From Phenylobacterium glaciei (GTDB lineage Bacteria; Pseudomonadota; Alphaproteobacteria; Caulobacterales; Caulobacteraceae): 64,000 bases of DNA. Location: contig NZ_JAGSGD010000001.1 in assembly GCF_016772415.1 (NCBI RefSeq), positions 2,071,501-2,135,500 on the forward strand, written 5' to 3'. The notes beneath the pieces are model-generated. The model was given only the letters and a program-made list of their open reading frames with translations, was not told the origin of the DNA and made no database searches. Shown here piece by piece: positions 55,395 through 63,745 of this stretch (position 1 is the first letter of the stretch; every line of letters begins with the position of its first letter). Both the position numbers and the translations under genes were made by a program.

Positions 55395-55447
55395 CTCTGC
55401 GCGCGTCGTAAAACCGGCTTTCCCTTTTCCGAAACCCGCTCTAGACG

Positions 55448-57874
55448 ATGACCATGCGGGAGGAGGGCGCCCGCGGAGGTCTGTCAGTCTTGAACCCCCC
55501 GGAAAGATGGGTCGCGATCGCCGGCGTCGCCGTGCTGAGCGCAATCGCGGTGGCGGGATTCGCCATCGCCATCTACGCCGCGTGGCTGTTCCATGACATG
55601 CCCGACGCCGGGGACCTGGTGGACTATCGCCCGCCCACCGCCACCCGAGCCTATGCCTGGGACGGCACCCTGATCGGCGAGTTCTCCCGCGAACGCCGTA
55701 TCTTCGTTCCCTACGACAACATCCCGCCGCAGCTGGCCCAGGCCTTCCTGGCGGCGGAAGACCGCAACTTCTTCCAGCACTCGGGCGTCGACGCCATGGG
55801 CCTGACCCGGGCGATGATGCGCAATGTGCTGAACGCCGCCCGCGGCAAGCGCCTGGAGGGCGGGTCCACCATCACTCAGCAGGTGGCCAAGAACGTCCTG
55901 CTGACCAGCGACGCCACCGTGGGGCGCAAGCTGAAGGAGGCGATCCTCGCCCGGCGTCTGGAGCAGACGCTGAACAAGGAGCAGATCCTTGAGCTGTATC
56001 TGAACGAAATCTGGCTGGGCTATCGCTCGTACGGCGTCGGCGCGGCGGCCTACAACTACTTCGGCAAGTCGATTTCCGACCTCAGCCTGGCCGAGTGCGC
56101 CTATCTTGCCGCCCTGCCCAAGGGACCGGATAACTACCATCCAATCCGGCGCAAGGCGAACGCGATCGCCCGGCGCAACTGGATCATCGGCCAGATGGCC
56201 GACCTGGGCTGGGTCAGCCGGGTCGACGCCGAAAAGGCGATGAAGGAAGACCTCAAGGTCCAGAACGCCCCAAGCCGCGCCAAGTACCGCGACGCCGACT
56301 TCTTCGTGGAGGAGGTCCGCCGCCGCGGCCTGGCCACCCTCGGCCAACGACTGAACGAGGGGGGCTACTACATGCGCACCACCCTCGACCCCGACATGCA
56401 GACCGCCGCCCGCGTGGCCCTGATGCACGGCCTGGAACAGTATGACCGCCGCCACGGCTGGCGCGGGGCCTGGGGTCACGTGACCATTGCGCCGGGCTGG
56501 GAAGCCTTGGCCAAGAAGAAGACCCTGCCTGCCGAGCGCCGCGACTGGCAGCCGGCGGTGGTGACCGAATCCTCCAACACCAACGTTCGCATCCAGGTGG
56601 CCGCAAGCGGCGCGACTGGGGCCATCGCGGGCGAGGACGTCGCCTGGGCCCGGGCCGGCAAGGGCGTACCCGTGGTCGGCGATCTGATCTTCGTCGAGCC
56701 CGTGGAGAACAGCGGCGGCTATCGCCTGAAACAGGTGCCCGCGGTCAACGGCGCCCTGGTGGCCATGGAGCCGAACTCCGGGCGCGTCCTGGCCATGGTG
56801 GGCGGCTATTCTTTCTCGCTGTCCAACTTCAACCGCTCCACCCAGGCGATGCGCCAGCCCGGTTCGGCCTTCAAGCCGCTGGTCTACGCCACCGCGCTGG
56901 AGAACGGCTACACGCCGGCCAGCGTGGTGATGGACAGCGCCATTACTCTGAAGGGCGCGGCCGGGGCCGACTGGACGCCGGAGAACTACAACAAGAAATA
57001 CTATGGCGCCCTGGCCCTGCGGAAAGGTCTGGAGCTGTCGCGCAACGCCATGACCGTGCGCCTGGCGCAGGGTGTCGGCATGTCGAAGATCCGCGACATG
57101 GCCATCAAGCTGGGCGTGGTGCGCGACATGGAGCCGGTGCTGGCCATGGCGCTGGGCGCCGGCGAGACGACGCCGTTCAAGCTGACGGCGGCCTACGCCT
57201 CCTTCGTCAACGGCGGCCGCAAGGTCGAGCCGCACCTGATCGAGCTGGTGCAAGACCGCGAGGGCAAGACCATCTTCCGCGCCGACAAGCGCGACTGCCC
57301 GCGCTGCGACTCAGGCTTCAACGGCGACGAGAGCCCGCGCATCGCGCCGGGCGGCGCGCAGATGATGGATCCCATCACCGCCTATCAGATCACCTCCATG
57401 CTGCAGGGCGTGGTCCAGCGCGGCACGGCGACCTCGGTCGGAGTGCTGGGCCGGCCGGTCGGCGGCAAGACCGGCACCACCAACGAGTATCGCAGCGCCT
57501 GGTTCGTGGGCTTCACCCCGCAGATCGTGGCCGGCGTCTTCGTGGGCTTTGACGACAACCGCAGCCTGGGCGAGGGCGAGACCGGCACCGTCGCCGCCGT
57601 GCCGATCTTCACCGAGTTCATGATGGAGGCCACCAAGGGCCTGCCCAAGACCGAGTTCAAGGCGCCCAAGAACGCCAAGTTTGTCATGGTCCGCGGCATC
57701 CGTGAGGCCTTCAAGCCCGGCACTGAGCCCAAGGTCGCGGTCTCGGCCGGCGCCTTCCGCCCGGCCGATGGGCCACAGCCCTATCAGCAGGTCTGGCCCG
57801 ACGGTCAGCCCACGGGCGCCCCGTCCCCGGCGGCCCCGCCGAAGAAGCAGGATGACATGAGCGGGTTGTACTAG
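55448..57874 (+). CDS. mrcA: Penicillin-binding protein 1A
   Basis: Bifunctional peptidoglycan synthase. 808 residues: one transmembrane segment (~22-45), GT51 glycosyltransferase (~60-230; AAEDRNFFQHSGVD, GGSTITQQVAKN), OB-like linker, and transpeptidase with SxxK in GSAFKPLVY, SxN in LSRNAM and KTGTT. The C-terminal ~60 residues are Pro-rich. Runs with amiC (54 bp apart) and before prfB, the common order in the class. Confidence 0.95.
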   Translation: MTMREEGARGGLSVLNPPERWVAIAGVAVLSAIAVAGFAIAIYAAWLFHDMPDAGDLVDYRPPTATRAYAWDGTLIGEFSRERRIFVPYDNIPPQLAQAFLAAEDRNFFQHSGVDAMGLTRAMMRNVLNAARGKRLEGGSTITQQVAKNVLLTSDATVGRKLKEAILARRLEQTLNKEQILELYLNEIWLGYRSYGVGAAAYNYFGKSISDLSLAECAYLAALPKGPDNYHPIRRKANAIARRNWIIGQMADLGWVSRVDAEKAMKEDLKVQNAPSRAKYRDADFFVEEVRRRGLATLGQRLNEGGYYMRTTLDPDMQTAARVALMHGLEQYDRRHGWRGAWGHVTIAPGWEALAKKKTLPAERRDWQPAVVTESSNTNVRIQVAASGATGAIAGEDVAWARAGKGVPVVGDLIFVEPVENSGGYRLKQVPAVNGALVAMEPNSGRVLAMVGGYSFSLSNFNRSTQAMRQPGSAFKPLVYATALENGYTPASVVMDSAITLKGAAGADWTPENYNKKYYGALALRKGLELSRNAMTVRLAQGVGMSKIRDMAIKLGVVRDMEPVLAMALGAGETTPFKLTAAYASFVNGGRKVEPHLIELVQDREGKTIFRADKRDCPRCDSGFNGDESPRIAPGGAQMMDPITAYQITSMLQGVVQRGTATSVGVLGRPVGGKTGTTNEYRSAWFVGFTPQIVAGVFVGFDDNRSLGEGETGTVAAVPIFTEFMMEATKGLPKTEFKAPKNAKFVMVRGIREAFKPGTEPKVAVSAGAFRPADGPQPYQQVWPDGQPTGAPSPAAPPKKQDDMSGLY

Positions 57875-57899
57875 GGCGGGCAAACCGCTACTGCCCGCC
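57875..57899 (+). terminator. Hairpin terminator candidate after mrcA
   Basis: GGCGGGCA (57875-57882) pairs perfectly with TGCCCGCC (57892-57899), loop 9 bases, directly after the mrcA stop. Only a short T stretch follows a few bases later (ACCTTTCG). It would separate mrcA from prfB or slow read-through. Confidence 0.55.
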
Positions 57900-57923
57900 G
57901 CTCACCTTTCGAAGGAATTCCCC

Positions 57924-59037
57924 ATGAGAGCGGATGTTGAGGCTGCCAAGGCCGACATCGAGCAGTCGATCGAACTGCTCAGGAGGCGTCTTTGACTGGG
58001 AACCAGCGCTTCGAAAACTTCATGAGCTGAACGCCCGGGTCGAGGACCCGAGCCTTTGGGACAACGCCGAGGCCGCCCAGGCCATCACCCGCGAGCGCGC
58101 CAAGCTGGCCGCCAGCGTGGAGGCGGTGCAGTCCATAGAGCGCGACCTGGTCGACGCGGTCGGCTATGCCGAAATGGCCGACGAGGAGGGTGACGAAGCC
58201 TCCCTCGACGAGGCCCGCGCCCAGCTCAAGGGCCTGAAGGACCGCGCCGGCCGCGCCGAGCTGGAGGCTCTGCTTTCGGGCGAGGCCGACAGCAACGACG
58301 CCTTCATGGAAATCAATTCCGGGGCCGGGGGCACCGAGTCCAACGACTGGGCCGGCATGCTGCTGCGCATGTACACCCGCTGGGCCACCGCCCACGGCAT
58401 GACTGTCGACTTCCTGGAAGAGACCTCGGGCGAACAGGCCGGGATCAAGTCGGTGACCCTCCAGGTCAAGGGTCACAACGCCTATGGCTGGCTGAAGACC
58501 GAGGCCGGCGTGCACCGCCTGGTGCGCATCTCGCCCTTTGATTCGGCGGCCAAGCGGCACACCAGCTTCGCCTCGGTCTGGGTCTATCCGGTGGTGGACG
58601 ACACCATCGTCATCGACATCAATCCGTCTGACGTGCGCACCGACACCTACCGGGCCTCCGGCTCCGGCGGCCAGCACATCAATAAGACCGACTCAGCCGT
58701 GCGCCTGACCCACATCCCCACCGGCGTGGCCGTGGCCTGCCAGGCCGGACGCTCGCAGCACCAGAACCGCGAGGAAGCCTGGAAGATGCTGCGCGCCCGG
58801 CTCTATGAGATCGAGCTGCAGAAGCGCGAGGCCGAGGCCCAGGCGATGCAGGACCAGAAGACCGATATCGGCTGGGGGCACCAGATCCGCTCCTACGTCT
58901 TGCAGCCCTATCAGATGGTCAAGGACCTGCGGACCGAGGTGGAAACCTCCGACACCCAAGGGGTGTTGGACGGCGACCTGGACGGCTTCATGGGCGCGTC
59001 GCTCGCTCAGCGGGTCGGCATCACCCGCGAGGGGTAA
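57924..59037 (+). CDS. prfB: Peptide chain release factor 2 (programmed +1 frameshift)
   Basis: Ends translation at UGA and UAA. Frame from ATG 57924 reads 23 codons to TGA 57993-57995; after a +1 slip at CTT TGA C it continues from 57994 to TAA 59037, about 370 residues in all. The tripeptide SPF and [11 protein letters not shown] (GGQ, peptidyl-tRNA hydrolysis) are both present. ATG 57924 follows GAAGGAATT. The rest is the usual RF2 length. It runs after mrcA and before a ComB-like gene. Confidence 0.96.
57981..57996 (+). promoter_or_regulatory. prfB programmed frameshift site
   Basis: AGGAGG (57981-57986) is an internal Shine-Dalgarno-like sequence three bases before the CTT slippery codon; CTT TGA C (57990-57996) is the conserved +1 shift site. 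Low RF2 leaves the ribosome paused at UGA, so it slips to GAC and makes RF2: a negative feedback loop. In E. coli the same arrangement gives efficient shifting. Confidence 0.93.
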
Positions 59038-59041
59038 GGCT

Positions 59042-59740
59042 GTGATCAGATGTGAGTGGGCGCGCGAAGGGATCGAGGCCCTGCGGCCGCACGTCTCCGT
59101 CTTCGTGATCGTCGACGTGCTGTCCTTCTCAACGGCCGTGGACATAGCGGTCGGCCGCGGCGCCTTGATCTATCCGTTCCCGCTCGGCGACCATGAGGCG
59201 GCCAAGGATGCGGCGGCGAAGGTCGGCGCGGTGGCCGCGGCGCCCAAGCGCGCCGCGGGCGGCCAGTTCAGCCTGTCGCCCGCTAGCCTGCGTGCCTTGA
59301 ATCCGGGTGATCGCCTGTTGCTGCCGTCCCCGAACGGGTCGCGGTTGTCGCTGGCCTGCGGTGAGATGCCGGTCCTCGCGGGCTGCCTGCGAAACGCCCG
59401 CGCTGTGGCGGCCAAGGCCCGCGAGCTGGCGGGGCAGGGGGACATCGGCGTGATTCCGGCCGGCGAACGTTGGCCCGGCGACACCCTGCGTCCGGCCGTC
59501 GAGGACCTGGTCGGCGCGGGCGCCATCATCGACGCTCTGGAGGGCGAGATGACTTCGGAGGCTAGGGTCGCGCGCGACGCCTGGCGCAGCGCCCAGCCCG
59601 ACCTCGATGCCATGATCCGCGACTGTCTGTCAGGCCGCGAGCTCATCGCGCGCGGCTTCGAGATCGATGTGGACCTGGCCCTGCAGAGCGAGGCTAGCGC
59701 CGCGGCGCCCATGCTCCGCGACAGGGCCTATTCCGCCTAG
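59042..59740 (+). CDS. ComB-like 2-phosphosulfolactate phosphatase family protein
   Basis: 232 residues from GTG 59042, five bp after prfB. Conserved segments IVDVLSFSTAVDIAV, LLLPSPNGSRLSLA, VIPAGERW and AVEDLVGAGAIIDAL fit the ComB family (Mg-dependent phosphatase in coenzyme M synthesis in archaea). Bacteria without coenzyme M often carry it, and its role there is not known to me. Overlaps bactofilin by 4 bp, converging. Confidence 0.85.
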   Translation: MIRCEWAREGIEALRPHVSVFVIVDVLSFSTAVDIAVGRGALIYPFPLGDHEAAKDAAAKVGAVAAAPKRAAGGQFSLSPASLRALNPGDRLLLPSPNGSRLSLACGEMPVLAGCLRNARAVAAKARELAGQGDIGVIPAGERWPGDTLRPAVEDLVGAGAIIDALEGEMTSEARVARDAWRSAQPDLDAMIRDCLSGRELIARGFEIDVDLALQSEASAAAPMLRDRAYSA

Positions 59741-60237
59741 ACCGGCTTGGGCGCCAGTCCGGGGGTCGGCGCGGGCGCGGCGGCTTGGGCCAGCGGGCTC
59801 GGAGCCGGGGTCGGCGGTGTGGCCGGGCGCTGGAACTTCAGGCTACGGCCCTGGAAGAAGGCCCCGGTTTCCATGGCCAGCTGCTCATGGGTGATGTCGC
59901 CGTCAACGTAAGCCGTGCCGTAGAGACGGACCTGCTTGGCGGTCACGGCGCCGATGATGCGGCCGCGGGCCTCGATGGCCTCGGCATAGACGCCGCCCTC
60001 GATGTGGCCGGTTTCGCCGACAGTCAGCTTGCCGACCCGGACGTCGCCGCGCACCACCCCGTCGATGTGGACTTCGCCTTCACCGGTGACATTGCCCTCG
60101 ATGGTGATGTTCTCGCTGATCAGCGAGGCCGCGCGCGGCGCCTTGCGTTGGGCCGCGGGGTCGGCCGCCAGCGGAGCCGGAGCGGCGTCGAACTTCACGG
60201 GGGGCTTGGCGGGGGTCTTAGCTGTTTTGGAGAACAT
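59737..60237 (-). CDS. bacA: Bactofilin
   Basis: Cytoskeletal protein that polymerises into membrane-bound filaments. 166 residues: a short Pro/Ala-rich N-terminus, the right-handed beta-helix core (~40-135; SENITIEGNVTGEGEVHIDG, GDVRVGKLTVGETGHIEGGV), and a Pro-rich tail. Its start lies 20 bp inside the M23 gene end, so translation is likely coupled. In related bacteria this pair directs stalk or bud cell-wall growth. Confidence 0.93.
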   Translation of the reverse strand: MFSKTAKTPAKPPVKFDAAPAPLAADPAAQRKAPRAASLISENITIEGNVTGEGEVHIDGVVRGDVRVGKLTVGETGHIEGGVYAEAIEARGRIIGAVTAKQVRLYGTAYVDGDITHEQLAMETGAFFQGRSLKFQRPATPPTPAPSPLAQAAAPAPTPGLAPKPV

Positions 60238-61375
60238 AATCGCCGGCTTTCACGAAACGGTCGGGGTTCTGGGCGCGTCCATTGACCCAGACCTCGTAAT
60301 GAAGATGTGGACCGGTGGAGCGGCCGGTCGAACCCATGGCTCCAATCCTCTGGCCCACCGCCACCCGCTGACCGATGGTCACGCCGATGGCCTGCAGGTG
60401 GGCGTAGCGGGTCTTGAAGCCGCCCCCGTGGTCTATCTCAATGGTGTTGCCATATCCCGAACGCTGTCCGGTGAACGACACCACGCCAGGCGCCGTTGTA
60501 TAAATCGGGACCCCAAAGCCGCCCACGAAGTCGAGGCCCGAGTGGAAGGCCGGTCGCCGGGTGAAGGGATCAAAGCGTACACCGAACCCACTGGAGGTGC
60601 CGGTGTGGTTCGTGGGCCGGGCGAAGGGCAGCTTGCCAGCGGCGTCGGCTAGGGCCGAGGCTTCGGACATGTTGGTGGCCGCGTGCTGGATGCGCACCGC
60701 GAAGCCCTCGTCGACGTCGAGCACGGCGGCGAGCGCCCGGGGATCCTTTGCCTCGATCAGGGGGCCGCCCAGCGAGCCGCCGCGCGGCGTGTAGGAGGTG
60801 GGCGTCAGGCCGGCGAGGCGGAAGGCCAGGCGCAGGCGGTCGGCCCGGCTCTTGGCGAAGTTGTCGGCCGCGTCGATCAACCGTTCCTGGCTGGCGCGGA
60901 CCAGTTCGATCCGGCGCATGGGGCTGGCGCCGGCCGGCACGTGGCTGGCGCGCTGGATGGTGGGGGCGAGCGCCTGGCTCAGGCCAGGTGCGCCCTTCAC
61001 GTCGGTGAGCAGCATGGCGAGCGCCGCGTGGCGCTTCTCAATGGTCAGGGCTAGGTCGTCGACAGAGCCATTGGCAGCGTTAAGCTGAGCCACGGCGCTG
61101 TTCAGCCGGGCCTGCCGGTCGGCGATCCAGCGTTCGTACTTGGCCTGGGTCCGCGCGATCTCCTGATCGGTCGCCGACAGGGCCATGGCGTTCACCATCA
61201 TGGCCGCGGTGCAGATGCCCATCCACAACGCGCAGACCGCTAGCACCGAGGCGAAGGTCAGCTGTTTGCCCGTCGTCAGGACAAAGGCACGCATCTCCCC
61301 GCCGGAGCGGACATAGAGATGTCGTTCAGGGAAAAGCTCTTCCAGCGATCGGCGAAGGCGCGAAAAGCGTGACAT
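60218..61375 (-). CDS. M23 metallopeptidase, membrane-anchored (LmdC-like)
   Basis: 385 residues from ATG 61375; a GTG two codons upstream is possible. One transmembrane segment (~40-62), a coiled-coil stretch (~75-120) and a C-terminal M23 domain with zinc ligands in AFHSGLDFVGG and PHLHYEVW (HxH). DD-endopeptidase type; in bactofilin-coupled relatives it is called LmdC and is recruited by bactofilin. All zinc ligands are visible, so it is likely active, not a degenerate activator. Gene overlaps bacA by 20 bp. Confidence 0.9.
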   Translation of the reverse strand: MSRFSRLRRSLEELFPERHLYVRSGGEMRAFVLTTGKQLTFASVLAVCALWMGICTAAMMVNAMALSATDQEIARTQAKYERWIADRQARLNSAVAQLNAANGSVDDLALTIEKRHAALAMLLTDVKGAPGLSQALAPTIQRASHVPAGASPMRRIELVRASQERLIDAADNFAKSRADRLRLAFRLAGLTPTSYTPRGGSLGGPLIEAKDPRALAAVLDVDEGFAVRIQHAATNMSEASALADAAGKLPFARPTNHTGTSSGFGVRFDPFTRRPAFHSGLDFVGGFGVPIYTTAPGVVSFTGQRSGYGNTIEIDHGGGFKTRYAHLQAIGVTIGQRVAVGQRIGAMGSTGRSTGPHLHYEVWVNGRAQNPDRFVKAGDYVLQNS

Positions 61376-61668
61376 ACACACCGCGTCGGCTAGGAACTAA
61401 GTTCCGGCGATATGCGATGAGATTTTGGGAACGCGCAAGGGGCTTCGCGCCACGGGAGAGCGCAAGCCGGATAGGCCCAATTCTTAACCTGACTGGTTAA
61501 CGAGCCATGAACGACCACGCTAGCTTGGCAGACAAATCAAAGGTCTGTCGGGGTTGTAAACCGGCGGCCCGCGACAATTCTACAACAGCCCTGAGACGCG
61601 AAGGTTCCCGCCGCACGCGATCCTGGCGGCCCTGCTGCGACCCGCCGCAGAGGCGCGAAAGCTTGACC
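61376..61668. promoter_or_regulatory. Intergenic region upstream of the M23-bactofilin operon, with TTAACC dyad
   Basis: 293 bp between the bcp 3' end and the M23 start, no credible gene. At 61484-61500 TTAACC-TGACT-GGTTAA is a perfect 6-bp inverted repeat around 5 bp, extended by C at 61501. It sits 109 bp upstream of the M23 start. TTAA-type sites are used by the cell-cycle regulator CtrA in Caulobacter (consensus TTAA-N7-TTAA), but the 9-base spacing here does not fit that exactly. Confidence 0.45.
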
Positions 61669-62133
61669 TTAAAGGCTTTGCGCGGCCTTCAGCACCTCGG
61701 CGGCGTGGCCGGCGACCTTCACCTTGCGCCAGATTCGGGCAAGCTTGCCGTCCTGATCGATCAGGAAGGTGGAGCGCTCGATGCCCATATAGTTGCGGCC
61801 GTACATGCTCTTCTCCACCCACGAGCCGTAGCGCTCGATGACGGCGCCCTCGGGGTCGGAGCCCAGGGGCACTGCCAAGTCGTATTTCGCCGTAAACTTC
61901 GCGTGACTTTTAACGGAGTCCTTGGAGACCCCGATGACGGTGGCGCCCGCCTTGGCGAAGTCGGCGGCCAGGCCTGAGAATTCCTGCGCCTCCTTGGTGC
62001 AGCCCGTGGTGTCGTCCTTCGGGTAGAAATAGACCACCACGGCCTTGCCCTTGAAGTCGGACAGCCGCACGGGGCCATCGGCCCCGGCCAGTTCGAAGTC
62101 GGGGGCGGTGAAACCTTCGGTCACGTCGGTCAT
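61669..62133 (-). CDS. bcp: Thioredoxin-dependent peroxiredoxin, BCP/PrxQ type
   Basis: Reduces hydrogen and organic peroxides. 154 residues, with YFYPKDDTTGCTKEA holding peroxidatic Cys45. The position where E. coli BCP has the resolving Cys50 is Gln, so this is a one-Cys form needing an outside thiol. GRNYMGIERSTFLID is the C-terminal strand set. Runs upstream of the tyrS gene end, 52 bp away on the same strand. Confidence 0.94.
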   Translation of the reverse strand: MTDVTEGFTAPDFELAGADGPVRLSDFKGKAVVVYFYPKDDTTGCTKEAQEFSGLAADFAKAGATVIGVSKDSVKSHAKFTAKYDLAVPLGSDPEGAVIERYGSWVEKSMYGRNYMGIERSTFLIDQDGKLARIWRKVKVAGHAAEVLKAAQSL

Positions 62134-62185
62134 GGTCAGCTCCTTGAGAGGCGGGCGACAGCGCAGCCGCCGCCCGCACAGTTCA

Positions 62186-63448
62186 TTAGACCGGCTTGAT
62201 CAGCACGATCTTCTTCTTGCCAGCGCCAAGCTTGATGACGCCTTCGACGAGGTCGGCGTCTGTGAGCGTCCGGTCCCCGTCGGTCTCGGCCTTGTCGTTG
62301 ACCCGCAGGCCGCCGCCCTTGGCGAGGCGCCGCGCCTCGCCGCGGGACGCAGCCAGCCCTGCATCGGTGGCCAACACGGCCAGCACGATGCCGACCTCAA
62401 GGTCCGTCATCGAGATCTCGATGGTGGGCAGGTCGGCCGAGAGTGCGCCTTCCTCAAAGGCCTTGCGCGCGGCCTCGGCGGCGGCCTTGGCCGCCTCCGC
62501 CCCGTGCAGCATGGTGGTGGCGACATTGGCCAGCACCTTCTTGGCCTCGTTGATGTCGGCGCCCTGCATGGCCTCGTAGCGCGCCACCTCGTCCAGCGGC
62601 ATGTCGGTGAACAGGCGTAGGAAGCGGCCGACGTCGGCGTCCTCGGTGTTGCGCCAGAACTGCCAGTAGTCGTAGGGGCTGCGCATGTCGGCGTTGAGCC
62701 ACACGGCCCCGCCCACCGTCTTGCCCATCTTCTGGCCGGACGCCGTGGAGAGCAGGGGGGTGGTCAGGCCGAAGGACGGCTTTTGATCGACGCGGCGGAT
62801 CAACTCGACGCCATTGAGGATGTTGCCCCACTGGTCGGAGCCGCCCATCTGCAGGGTGCAGCCGAACTTGCGCTCCAGCTCCAGGAAGTCGGTGGCCTGC
62901 ATCAGCATGTAGTTGAATTCGAGGAAGGTCATCGGCTGCTCACGCTCCAGCCGCAGCTTGACGCTCTCGAAGCTGAGCATGCGGTTGATCGTGAAGTGGA
63001 CGCCGAATTCCCGCAGGAACTGGACGTAGCCCAGCTTGTCCAGCCAGTCGGCGTTGTCGACCATCACCGCGTCGGTGGGGCCGTCGCCGAAGGTCAGGAA
63101 CTTGGCGAACACCGTCTTGATGTTGTCGATGTTCGACTGGATCTGCGCCTCGGTGAGCAGGGGCCGCGACTGGTCCTTGTCGGTGGGATCGCCGACCTTG
63201 GTGGTGCCGCCGCCCATCAGCACGATGGGTTTGTGCCCCGCCTGCTGCAACCGGCGCAGCATCATGATCTGGATCAGGCTGCCGACGTGCAGGCTGGCGG
63301 CGGTGGCATCGAAACCGATGTAGCCGGTGACGATCCCCTTGCCCGCCGCCTCGTCCAGCTCCACCGGATGGGTGATCTGATGGATGTAGCCACGGGCCTG
63401 CATGGTGCGCAGCAGGTCGGACTTGAAGGCGGGCTGGTCGGCGGACAT
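62186..63448 (-). CDS. tyrS: Tyrosine--tRNA ligase
   Basis: Class I synthetase, 420 residues from ATG 63448. HIGH-like ASLHVGSL, Tyr-pocket [17 protein letters not shown]-like [11 protein letters not shown], and a C-terminal S4 RNA-binding domain (~355-420; [18 protein letters not shown]). An upstream ATG at 63514 is in frame, but the 22 extra residues are not family-like. A strong hairpin (63470-63490) lies between the two starts. Confidence 0.95.
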   Translation of the reverse strand: MSADQPAFKSDLLRTMQARGYIHQITHPVELDEAAGKGIVTGYIGFDATAASLHVGSLIQIMMLRRLQQAGHKPIVLMGGGTTKVGDPTDKDQSRPLLTEAQIQSNIDNIKTVFAKFLTFGDGPTDAVMVDNADWLDKLGYVQFLREFGVHFTINRMLSFESVKLRLEREQPMTFLEFNYMLMQATDFLELERKFGCTLQMGGSDQWGNILNGVELIRRVDQKPSFGLTTPLLSTASGQKMGKTVGGAVWLNADMRSPYDYWQFWRNTEDADVGRFLRLFTDMPLDEVARYEAMQGADINEAKKVLANVATTMLHGAEAAKAAAEAARKAFEEGALSADLPTIEISMTDLEVGIVLAVLATDAGLAASRGEARRLAKGGGLRVNDKAETDGDRTLTDADLVEGVIKLGAGKKKIVLIKPV

Positions 63449-63469
63449 GGGCAGGGGCTCTTCTAGGGA

Positions 63470-63490
63470 CGCGTGCGGCTCTAGCACGCG
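63470..63490 (-). promoter_or_regulatory. Perfect 7-bp hairpin just upstream of tyrS start
   Basis: CGCGTGC (63470-63476) and GCACGCG (63484-63490) are perfect inverted copies with a 7-base loop, in the transcript 22 bases before the chosen tyrS ATG. It could be a 5'-leader regulatory hairpin. If translation began at 63514 instead, it would be coding. Confidence 0.35.
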
Positions 63491-63745
63491 GCGATCCAGG
63501 ATTTCGAGGGTCATCTAGGTCTCCAAGGGCATGGGGCCGGAGACCATCGATTTTGTGGGAGGGGCGCCGACCGGGTTACGGGTGGCGCGAGATCGGGTCC
63601 GCACCTGCTCTAGGGCAGGCGGTAATAACGTCCAGCAAGGGTGGCGCGGATGATCATGGGCGCTAGGTAGCCGTTCGGCGGCCGCGCGGTCAAGCCGGCG
63701 AGAATTGCCCTACCGCGCCGCGCGCGGGCGCCGTTAGCATGGGCC

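Noticed and set aside
55484..57253. Long open frame antisense to mrcA
   Set aside because: Same G+C shadow effect. The sense strand has all PBP1A motifs.
63604..63619. CCTGC-TCTAGG-GCAGG dyad upstream of the DOMON-like gene
   Set aside because: Five-base arms only; expected by chance at this size and composition.
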